From: DASYHS01 sp035998295 | GTDB lineage: Bacteria; Pseudomonadota; Alphaproteobacteria; Azospirillales; Azospirillaceae | Direction of reading: 5' to 3' | Assembly (NCBI RefSeq): GCF_035998295.1 | Contig: NZ_DASYHS010000239.1 | Coordinates: 1 to 12,357 of the forward strand | Length of the DNA: 12,357 nt | Shown here: positions 6,321 to 12,357 of the stretch, piece by piece | Layout: every line of letters starts with the position of its first letter | How positions within the stretch are numbered: position 1 is the first letter of the stretch | The notes under the pieces: generated by a model | What the model saw: only the letters and a program-made list of their open reading frames with translations | The model's database searches: none | What the model was told of the DNA's origin: nothing | Position numbers and translations under genes: made by a program

Positions 6321-7283
6321 GTGCGGAAAATGGAAGTCATTCCGAGAAGTGCAAGTCGTGGCCGTGCGGCGCTGGTCGAACTCGGCTATCCGGCGGGAGA
6401 CGACGTTCCATTGCGTGCGTCGGGCCGCACATTTTCCGGCGGCGGCCATTTCGGCGTCGAAATCCCGGCGATCAACACCTTCCGGCAGCTGAAGGCCACG
6501 ATCGCCGCCTTGCAGGACCAGGGCGTCTACTGCACGCGCTTCGACGAGACGCACGGATCCTTCCTGCTGTCGAACGCCGAGATCGGCGACATGCTGGCGA
6601 TCTGCCGCGAGAACGGCTACGGCCTGGTGGTCGGGCTCGGGCCGCGTCCGGAGTATGACGTCAAGGCCACGTTCTACCGCACGCCGTTCGGCCTGGAGAT
6701 GGGCCGCCAGATCAACAACAACGACGCCTTCGCCCATTGCATAGACGAGGCGTTCCGCCTGTGCGACCTCGGCTGCCGCGGCATCACCGTCTATGACGTG
6801 GGAGTGCTCAAGGTGCTGGGCGAACTGCGCGCCGGCGGCAAGCTGCCGCGCGACCTGGTGCTGAAGACCTCGTCGCACTGCATGGCGACCAACCCGGCGA
6901 TCGCGAAGATCTTCGCCGATTGCGGCGCCGACGCCATCACGACCGCGCACGACCTGGGGCTGCCGGTGCTGCAGGCCATGCGGGCCGCCGCGCCGGAGGC
7001 GGCGCTCGACATCCCCACCGACGTCTACCTGTCCAAGGGCGGGTTCATCCGGTGGTTCGAGCTGTCCGAACTGGTCCAGATCGCAGCACCCATGTTCCTG
7101 AAGATGGGCGCCAGCGTGCAGAACCATCCCTACGACAGCGTCAAGCCCGAGGCCGCGGCCGAGCGCGTCAGTCGCGTCCGAGTCGGGCTGGAGTACTTCG
7201 TGGCGAACGCGCCGGAAGGGTTGAAGCCGATCCCGGCGACCGACCGCCTCGTCTGCCGCCCGGTTCTGCCCACGGCCGCCTGA
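6321..7283 (+). CDS. TIM-barrel-like protein of unknown function, U32/UbiU-like in parts
   Basis: This is a 320-aa soluble protein with no signal peptide or membrane segment. It alternates short strands and helices as in a TIM barrel: HFGVEIPAINTFRQLKATIA (43-62), GYGLVVGLGPRP (99-110), GCRGITVYDVGVL (151-163), LVLKTSSHCMATNPAIAKIF (179-198), CGADAITTAHDLGL (201-214), DIPTDVYLSKGG (230-241) and PMFLKMG (257-263). The strand-SS/ST-H-x-N plus GADAI arrangement faintly recalls U32 peptidase-like proteins such as UbiU, but the C-terminal U32 cysteine cluster is absent. Conserved-looking His, Asp and Cys residues (H187? region, D159, C201) could serve catalysis. GTG 6321 is 11-12 nt after AAAGG; ATG 6330 is an alternative. 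The next gene follows within 25 bp on the same strand, so the two are probably co-transcribed. Function unknown. Confidence 0.75.
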   Translation: MRKMEVIPRSASRGRAALVELGYPAGDDVPLRASGRTFSGGGHFGVEIPAINTFRQLKATIAALQDQGVYCTRFDETHGSFLLSNAEIGDMLAICRENGYGLVVGLGPRPEYDVKATFYRTPFGLEMGRQINNNDAFAHCIDEAFRLCDLGCRGITVYDVGVLKVLGELRAGGKLPRDLVLKTSSHCMATNPAIAKIFADCGADAITTAHDLGLPVLQAMRAAAPEAALDIPTDVYLSKGGFIRWFELSELVQIAAPMFLKMGASVQNHPYDSVKPEAAAERVSRVRVGLEYFVANAPEGLKPIPATDRLVCRPVLPTAA

Positions 7284-7304
7284 CCGGTGTGCAAGGCCGT
7301 GTCC

Positions 7305-8081
7305 ATGTCGCCGGGTGACGTCGCGGGGTTCGACACCGAGATCCGCGACCGGACGTCCGCCCCGCTCGACGCCGAAACGCGGCACCGCATCGTCGACGAC
7401 CTCATAGCCGGCATGCCGACCTATGGGGTCGCGGACTATTTCCGCACCAAGGCGAGCCTGCTCGATCCGCAGGACGTGACAGTGATCGCCCGGGAGCGGG
7501 CGGGCGGCGCGTGCGTCGGGCTGGCGGTCGGGGGCTGGATGGAATGCCGCTCGACGAGGTTCCTGCACGTCAAGACCATGCTGATCGGCGAGGCCTGGCA
7601 CCGCGGCCCGGTGCTGCGCCTGATCTGGCGGGCGCTGTTCACGGGGCTGCTGCGCGACGGGGCGGCGTTTCCGCCGGCGATCGTGCTGAAGACCTACAAT
7701 CCCAAGTCCTTCTCGGCCATGCGGGCCTTCGCCGGCGTTCCGGATACCGCGATATTCCCGGCGATCGGGGGGGAAACCTTTCCGGCGGCCCTGATGTCGG
7801 CGGTGCGCGATATCGCCGCCACGCTGTCGCCGGGCCGCGTGTTCGACGAGCGTACCGGCGTGATCAAGGGCGCCGCCGACGGGGTGACCGGGTTCTATCC
7901 CACGCTGCCCCTGTGCGGGAAGGCGCCGATCGACGGCCATTTCCAGGCCTACGTGACCCCCGACGACCGGCTGCTCGGCTGCCTGTTCGTGCGGTCGCCG
8001 CAGGCCGCCGAGCGCATACTCAGGGCCTTCTTCGTGCCGAGGACGCGCGTGAAGGACGATGTGACGCTCGCCTCGTCGTGA
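7305..8081 (+). CDS. Uncharacterised protein with a GNAT-like central region
   Basis: This is 258 aa from ATG 7305, preceded by AAGG (7293-7296). GTG 7287, four bases after the previous stop, would add six residues but has no ribosome site. It is soluble, with no signal peptide. The part VTVIARERAGGACVGLAVGG (58-77), a strand FLHVKTMLIG (86-95), a helix WHRGPVLRLIWRALFTGLL and then AIVLKTYNPKSFSAMRAFAG (125-144) has the order of a GNAT acyltransferase core. The N-P-x-S-x-x-A-M-x-x-F piece resembles the motif B helix. The usual Q/R-x-x-G-x-G/A acetyl-CoA loop is not obvious, so catalysis is uncertain. It is probably in an operon with the upstream TIM-barrel gene and ends inside the shared terminator hairpin. 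Confidence 0.72.
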   Translation: MSPGDVAGFDTEIRDRTSAPLDAETRHRIVDDLIAGMPTYGVADYFRTKASLLDPQDVTVIARERAGGACVGLAVGGWMECRSTRFLHVKTMLIGEAWHRGPVLRLIWRALFTGLLRDGAAFPPAIVLKTYNPKSFSAMRAFAGVPDTAIFPAIGGETFPAALMSAVRDIAATLSPGRVFDERTGVIKGAADGVTGFYPTLPLCGKAPIDGHFQAYVTPDDRLLGCLFVRSPQAAERILRAFFVPRTRVKDDVTLASS

Positions 8082-8128
8082 GCCGGGAGTGCCGCGGCGG
8101 TTCCCCGGAACCGCCGCGCGCCCGGCTC
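8080..8128. terminator. Long bidirectional hairpin terminator between convergent genes
   Basis: An inner perfect 12-bp stem (CGCGGCGGTTCC 8093-8104 with GGAACCGCCGCG 8107-8118) is extended by an outer 8-bp stem (GAGCCGGG 8080-8087 with CCCGGCTC 8121-8128). Small unpaired segments separate the two stems. It begins inside the stop codon of the plus-strand gene (8079-8081) and ends inside the minus-strand stop (8127-8129). There is no long T-tract on either strand, so it may act as a stable 3' structure rather than a classic intrinsic terminator. Confidence 0.75.
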
Positions 8129-8921
8129 AATCGGCGGCGTCCTGATACACGGAGGCGAAGGGTTCGGGCTGTTTGGCGACGACCTGGTTGTGCAGTTCGA
8201 CGAAGAACATCATGAACAGGTGGTAGACGCCGCGCAGATGGGCGATGATCCGTTCGACGTCGTCCTCCGTCTTGATGAACGTGCTCAAGACCTCCCAGAC
8301 GAAGTTGATGTGGTTGTCCTCGCCGTCATGGGTCACATGCGCGAGCGACCCCTTCACGGCAGCCGACCCGACGGACCGCTCGACGTTGCTGAGCCACTTC
8401 TCCTGGGTGCGGGCGGAGGTGTACTCGATGAAGTAGCTGCTGCTGAGCGAGGCGAGCGGGACGCCCTCGTGCTCCAGGCCGTAGTAGAAATAGCCTTGCA
8501 GCAGCTTGGTGGCGAACAGCGGTTCGGTCTCGTAGACCTCCTGCCGCGTCATGCCGAGACGCTCCAGATCGGCCACGAAGAGGCCGTCATGCAGCATCTC
8601 GTCCTCGGTGTACTGGCACCATTTCTTGGCAAGCTTGGGGTTCGTCTTGGTGAAGTAGTGGATCGTCAGGCCGTCGATGACCCGCTTCATGCGGAGGCGG
8701 AGAATGATCTCCACCGTGAACCGCTTGTAGTAGTCGACATTGACGGTTTCGGCCGATCCGAGATGCTTGGCGTAGGGGATCTTGGTGTAGAACTGCTCGA
8801 TCATGTCGTCGAGCATGGCGTCGACCCTGGCCCGCGCCGCGTCGGCCATGGGGTTGGGCGGCGTGGCGCCGGGCTCACTGGGGCAGATGCCGAACGGCAG
8901 TTGTTTTGAAAAGTTCCCCAT
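8127..8921 (-). CDS. Heme-oxygenase-like / TENA-PqqC superfamily protein, possible di-iron oxidase
   Basis: This is 264 aa, soluble and almost wholly helical. Candidate metal ligands sit where the heme-oxygenase-like di-iron oxidases (CADD, UndA, SznF types) carry theirs: E108 and H111 in YTEDEMLHDGLF, E150/H151 in YYGLEHEGVPL, E166 in SSYFIEYTSA, and H195, H198, E201, D202 and H204 in LAHVTHDGEDNHINF. The usual final motif H-x3-D-x2-H is not exact here (H198-x3-D202-x-H204), so metal binding is a hypothesis. The family oxidises or fragments amines, amino acids and fatty acids with O2; the substrate is unknown. ATG 8921 has an excellent AAGGAG (8929-8934), so longer in-frame starts to 9050 are rejected. 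It converges on the GNAT-like gene and follows the PAS kinase on the same strand. Confidence 0.8.
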   Translation of the reverse strand: MGNFSKQLPFGICPSEPGATPPNPMADAARARVDAMLDDMIEQFYTKIPYAKHLGSAETVNVDYYKRFTVEIILRLRMKRVIDGLTIHYFTKTNPKLAKKWCQYTEDEMLHDGLFVADLERLGMTRQEVYETEPLFATKLLQGYFYYGLEHEGVPLASLSSSYFIEYTSARTQEKWLSNVERSVGSAAVKGSLAHVTHDGEDNHINFVWEVLSTFIKTEDDVERIIAHLRGVYHLFMMFFVELHNQVVAKQPEPFASVYQDAAD

Positions 8922-8951
8922 CGGTCCGCTCCTTCGAGGCAGGATGCATAC

Positions 8952-8966
8952 AGTCATACGATGACT
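8952..8966. promoter_or_regulatory. 15-bp palindrome upstream of the oxidase-like gene
   Basis: AGTCAT-ACG-ATGACT is a perfect inverted repeat with 6-bp arms and a 3-bp spacer. It lies 31-45 bp upstream of the ATG at 8921 and about 30 bp downstream of the proposed -10 box. It could be an operator for an unidentified dimeric regulator. A single site of this size can arise by chance. Confidence 0.4.
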
Positions 8967-8994
8967 TGGGCGACCATTCGAACACCGTCCATTA

Positions 8995-9022
8995 CCGATA
9001 CCAGAAACACTGCATTTGACAA
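8995..9022 (-). promoter_or_regulatory. Tentative promoter of the oxidase-like gene
   Basis: On the minus strand TTGTCA (9017-9022, 5/6 match to -35) is followed after 16 bp by TATCGG (8995-9000, 3/6 match to -10). The leader would be about 65-70 nt and would contain the palindrome at 8952-8966. The -10 match is poor, so this is only a candidate. The remainder of the kinase-oxidase gap (9023-9164) shows no gene and no clear terminator for the kinase. Confidence 0.3.
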
Positions 9023-9164
9023 CCCTTGTCCGATGTCGAGGCGCAATCATCGCATTCTCAGAGATGAACTGCAGACGGGAGTGGGTTGATTCTTCCGGGC
9101 CGGCCGCGAAGGAGCGGTTTTATGCCGTTTTCGATCCTTTGCCGGGCCTGGACGGCGGCGTGCG

Positions 9165-12100
9165 TCACCAGGACCGATGCGCGAAGACGAGGCGGGCGAG
9201 GGTGCCGGGCCTGCCGCCCTCCGGGGAACGGTCCTCGAAGGAGACGTGCCCGCCGAGTTGGCGCGCGAGCGAGCGCACGAGCCGCAGCCCCAGGCCCCGG
9301 GCGCCGGCCTCGGCGCCCGGGGGCAGGCCCGGGCCGTTGTCGGAGACCTCGAGGCGCATCGGCAGCCCGGCCTGGGGCGATCCGGCCTCGAAGGACACGT
9401 CCACCGCAAGCTCCTCCTCGGTGCCGGCGTGCTTGACCGCGTTCAGCACCAGCTCGACCGCGATCAGCGACAGCGGGGTCACGGTCTCGGCCGGCAGGCG
9501 GACGCCGGCGGGGCACCGGACGCGCATGGAGGGCGACCGGCCGCCGCGGGTCGACACCGTACCCGCCAGATCGGCCATGATCGCGTGCAGATGCGCGCCG
9601 ACGTCGATCGCGTCGTAGCGGTCCGAGCGGTACAGCGCCTCGTGGATGCGCCCGATCGTATGGACGCGCCGCATCGCGTCGAGCAGCGGCGCGCGCGCCG
9701 CGTCCGAGGGCTGCGCGTTCGCCTGGAGGTGGAGCAGCGAGGCGACCGAGGCGATGCTGTTCTTGATCCGGTGATGGGCCTCCTTCAGCAGCGCCTCGCG
9801 CTGGTCCGCCAGTTCGCGCAGCGCCTCCTCCGCCCGGCGCTGCTCGGTCACGTCGGTGTTGGTGCCGAACCAGCGGGCGATCCGGCCGCCGGTGTCGTAC
9901 ACGGGCCGCGCGCGGGACAGGAACCAGCGATACCCGCCGTCCCGGCCGCGCAGCGGGAAGGTGTCCTCCCAGGGAACCCCCGTCTCCCAGGAATACCGCA
10001 GGCGGGACAGGACCCTATCCAGGTGGTCGGGGTGGTGCACCTTGCGCCAGCCCTCGCCGCGCATCTCGTCGAGGGTGGTGCCGGTGTAGTCGAACCAGCG
10101 CTCGTTGTACCAGTAGATGGCACCGTCGGGGCGCGCCATCCAGGCGAGCTGCGGGATCGAGTTCGCGAGCAGCTCGAACTGGCGCTCGCTCTCGCGCAGC
10201 GCTTCCTGCTGGCGCCGGCGTTCGGTGACGTCGCGGATAGCGGCGAAGAACACCGGTTCCGCCTCGCCGCGCATCAGCTGGAGCTGGACCTCGACGTCGT
10301 AGGTCGACCCGTCCTTGCGCCGGTGCACGGCCTCGACGGCGACCCGCTCCTGCGTACCCGCGCGCAGCGGGGCCATCAGCGCCTCGAGGCGCTCGCGCGT
10401 GAAGGTCGGCGTCAGGTCGAGCGGGGTCAGCCCCTCCAGCTCGTCCATGGTGTAGCCGAGGTTCTGCCGCGCCCCGCGGTTCACCCGCACGAAGCGCAGC
10501 GTTTCGGCGTCGAAGACGTAGACCTCGCTCGCGGAATCCTCGACGATGCGGCCGAGGCGCTCGTTGAGCGTCCGCGTCCGGCGCTGTTCGGTGAGGTCGC
10601 CGATGATGCCGGTGAAGAACGTCCGGCCCTCGTGCTCGAACGAGCCCACGGACAGGTACATGGGAAAGGTCGAGCCGTCCTTGCGCCGGCCCGTCACCTC
10701 GCGGCCGATGCCGATGATGCGCCGCTCCTTCGTGGCGTGGTAGCGGGCGAGATAGCCGTCGTGCCCGGAGCGGTAGGGCTCGGGCATCAGCACCCGCACG
10801 TTCTGCCCGACCAGCTCGTCCCGGGCATGGCCGAACAGCCGCTCGACCGCGGAGTTGACGGTGGCGATGCCCCCCTGCGCGTCCATCGTGACGATGCCGT
10901 CGACCGCGGTCTCGACGACGGCCTTCAGGCGCTCCTCGCTCGCGCGCAGGGCCTGCTCGGCCTCCTTGCGGTCGTCGACGTCGAAGTCCGTGCCGACGAT
11001 CCGGGCGACCTTGCCGCCGGCGTCGCGGAAGGCGCGGGCGCGGGTCCGCTTCCAGCGATGGGTGCCGTCGGGGCGCCGCGCGCGCCACTCGACGTCGAAC
11101 CCCTCGCCCCGTTCCAGGGCGGCACGCACCAGCGCGTCGAACTGCGGCCGGTCGTCGGGATGCAGGAGGTCGCGCAGTTCCTCGAAGCTGGGAGGACCCA
11201 GCGCCGGATCGCGGCCGAAGAGGCGGAACACCTCGTCGGACCAGGCGATCCGCCCCGTCGCGACGTCGAATTCCCAGCGGCCGAGCTCGGCGATCTCCTG
11301 CGCCTCGCGGAGCTGTTCCTCCCAGCGCCGGCGCTCGGTCACGTCGGCGATCATGCCGTAGAGGCGGACCGGCCTGCCGTCCGCCCCCCATTCGACCAGA
11401 CCCCGCGTCGCCAGCCAGCGGATCTCGCCGCAGGGCCACACCGTGCGGTATTCGCTGCGGTACGGCGCCCCGGCGAGCGCACGCGAGACGCCGTCGGCGA
11501 TGCGCCCGCGGTCGTCGGGGTGCAGGAGCGCCAGCCATTCCTCGAAGGTCGGCACCCGCCCGTCGGCGGGCAGGCCGAACAGCGGCCACCAGGTCTCGGA
11601 AAGCTCGGCGGTGTCGTCGACGAGGTTCCAGTCGAAGCTGGCGATGCCTCCGGCCTCCATCAGGAGGCGCAGGCGGCTCTCGGTTTCCTTGCGTGCGGTG
11701 ACGTCGGTGCAGGCACCCGTCATGCAGAGGGGGCGGCCCGCCTCGTCGTGGACCATGCGGCCGCGGTCGGCCAGCCAGCGGACCTGCCCGTCCGGGCCGA
11801 TGATCCGGTACTCCAGGTCGAGGTCGGCGCCGGTCTCGGCGCAGCGCCGAAGCGCCGCTTCCAGACGGTCGCGGTCGTCGGGATGCAGGCGGGCGAGGTA
11901 GTCGCGCGCGCTGGCGATCGGCGCCCCGCCCACGAGGTGCCGGATGCTCTCGTCCTGCTCGACCGTGTCGTCGCGCAGGTTCCAGAGATAGATGCCGGTC
12001 CGCGACGCCTCGAGGCCGGCGAGCATGCGCGCCTCGCGGCCATGCGGCTCGGCCGGCCGGCGGCCGGTCGCACCCTCCGCCCTGCACAGCAGCCGGGCGA

Positions 12101-12357
12101 CCTCGCCGCCGCCGCCGCGCAGCGGCACCAGCTCGAAGCGCGCGGCCGCGGCGTCCGTCTGCGTCTCCCAGCACACGCGCTCGCCGCCGGCCGCGCGGGC
12201 GACCGCGTCGCGCAGCCCCGCCCGGGCGGCCGGGGGCAGCGGCCAGGGACAGCACTCCCACAGGAACCCGCCGAGGGGGCCGGCCTCGGCCTCGACCACC
12301 GTGCCGTCGCACGACAGCACGCCGGCGAAAGCCGGTCCGGGTACGTCCAACGAAGCC
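9165..12357 (-). CDS. Multi-PAS sensor histidine kinase (HisKA_2 type), 5' end probably off the window
   Basis: At least 1061 residues are open, counting from a TTG at 12350; the frame continues to the window edge, so the true start is probably outside. About seven PAS/PAC units follow one another, at roughly 1-95, 108-223, 224-347, 348-466, 472-590, 595-715 and 722-845. Most end in a DVTERR-like PAC tail. The kinase core is HisKA_2 (LLKEAHHRIKNSIASVASLL, phospho-acceptor His 859/860), then an N box ELVLNAVKHA near 967 and SDNGPGLP near 1001. Unit five is FixL-like (MPEPYRSGHDGYL, IIGIGREV), but R544 stands where FixL has its heme-ligand His. No membrane segments are seen, so it is a cytosolic sensor. 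No response regulator is nearby; the input signal is unknown. Confidence 0.93.
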   Translation of the reverse strand, partial: ASLDVPGPAFAGVLSCDGTVVEAEAGPLGGFLWECCPWPLPPAARAGLRDAVARAAGGERVCWETQTDAAAARFELVPLRGGGGEVARLLCRAEGATGRRPAEPHGREARMLAGLEASRTGIYLWNLRDDTVEQDESIRHLVGGAPIASARDYLARLHPDDRDRLEAALRRCAETGADLDLEYRIIGPDGQVRWLADRGRMVHDEAGRPLCMTGACTDVTARKETESRLRLLMEAGGIASFDWNLVDDTAELSETWWPLFGLPADGRVPTFEEWLALLHPDDRGRIADGVSRALAGAPYRSEYRTVWPCGEIRWLATRGLVEWGADGRPVRLYGMIADVTERRRWEEQLREAQEIAELGRWEFDVATGRIAWSDEVFRLFGRDPALGPPSFEELRDLLHPDDRPQFDALVRAALERGEGFDVEWRARRPDGTHRWKRTRARAFRDAGGKVARIVGTDFDVDDRKEAEQALRASEERLKAVVETAVDGIVTMDAQGGIATVNSAVERLFGHARDELVGQNVRVLMPEPYRSGHDGYLARYHATKERRIIGIGREVTGRRKDGSTFPMYLSVGSFEHEGRTFFTGIIGDLTEQRRTRTLNERLGRIVEDSASEVYVFDAETLRFVRVNRGARQNLGYTMDELEGLTPLDLTPTFTRERLEALMAPLRAGTQERVAVEAVHRRKDGSTYDVEVQLQLMRGEAEPVFFAAIRDVTERRRQQEALRESERQFELLANSIPQLAWMARPDGAIYWYNERWFDYTGTTLDEMRGEGWRKVHHPDHLDRVLSRLRYSWETGVPWEDTFPLRGRDGGYRWFLSRARPVYDTGGRIARWFGTNTDVTEQRRAEEALRELADQREALLKEAHHRIKNSIASVASLLHLQANAQPSDAARAPLLDAMRRVHTIGRIHEALYRSDRYDAIDVGAHLHAIMADLAGTVSTRGGRSPSMRVRCPAGVRLPAETVTPLSLIAVELVLNAVKHAGTEEELAVDVSFEAGSPQAGLPMRLEVSDNGPGLPPGAEAGARGLGLRLVRSLARQLGGHVSFEDRSPEGGRPGTLARLVFAHRSW

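Noticed and set aside
6042..7940. A 632-codon minus-strand open frame opposite the barrel and GNAT-like genes
   Set aside because: Its product is rich in Arg, His, Gly and Asp without domain order, as is typical of the antisense frame of GC-rich genes. The plus-strand frames give protein-like sequence.
8922..9050. A longer N-terminus for the oxidase-like protein
   Set aside because: The extension is Arg/Ser-rich and unlike protein, while ATG 8921 has an ideal AAGGAG seven bases upstream.
9103..9121. A plus-strand terminator (CCGC/GCGG stem plus five T)
   Set aside because: The stem is only 4 bp and there is no plus-strand gene ending just upstream.
10015..12312. A 765-codon minus-strand frame inside the kinase
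   Set aside because: It is an Arg/Pro/Ala-rich out-of-frame shadow of the PAS array, which has clear family motifs in the other frame.

Overview
The window is GC-rich DNA (clearly well above 60% by eye) with compact operons, GTG/TTG starts and a multi-PAS HisKA_2-type histidine kinase. This points to an alphaproteobacterium, perhaps Rhodospirillales-like; the taxon is inferred from gene content only. No RNA genes, CRISPR arrays, insertion sequences or phage genes were seen.

Left part (1-4660), all minus strand. A complete polyamine ABC importer operon of potFGHI type runs right to left: binding protein PotF (4511-3405), ATPase PotG (3313-2165), permease PotH (2168-1131) and permease PotI (1134-289). 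PotG/PotH and PotH/PotI overlap by 4 bp (ATGA and GTGA). A good sigma70-type promoter precedes potF, and a strong hairpin lies in the potF-potG gap. Beyond potI is the 5' end of an SRPBCC/AHSA1-like gene. Its promoter is bracketed by two identical 12-bp palindromes (AACCATATGGTT), an arrangement expected for an ArsR-family repressor that is not in the window.

Middle (4660-6060), plus strand. A broken gene for a repetitive, probably surface or secreted protein carries a Ca-loop-like D-x-N-x-N-G motif and two diverged modules resembling flagellin hook-IN repeats. It is split by one in-frame TAG and a one-base deletion about 15-20 bp later. Comparing its two internal copies reveals both lesions.

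Right-middle (6060-8930). After a relatively AT-rich leader come two plus-strand genes with little known about them: a 320-aa TIM-barrel-like protein faintly resembling U32 peptidase/UbiU-like proteins, and a 258-aa protein with a GNAT-like central region. Facing them is a minus-strand 264-aa all-helical protein of the heme-oxygenase-like/TENA-PqqC superfamily, a possible di-iron oxidase. The convergent genes share one long perfect hairpin overlapping both stop codons. This trio is the best candidate here for an undescribed pathway, but its substrate and reaction are unknown.

Right end (9165-12357), minus strand. A very long PAS-array sensor kinase (about seven PAS domains, then HisKA_2 and HATPase) runs off the window. 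It lies upstream of the oxidase-like gene on the same strand, 243 bp away. No response regulator is visible.
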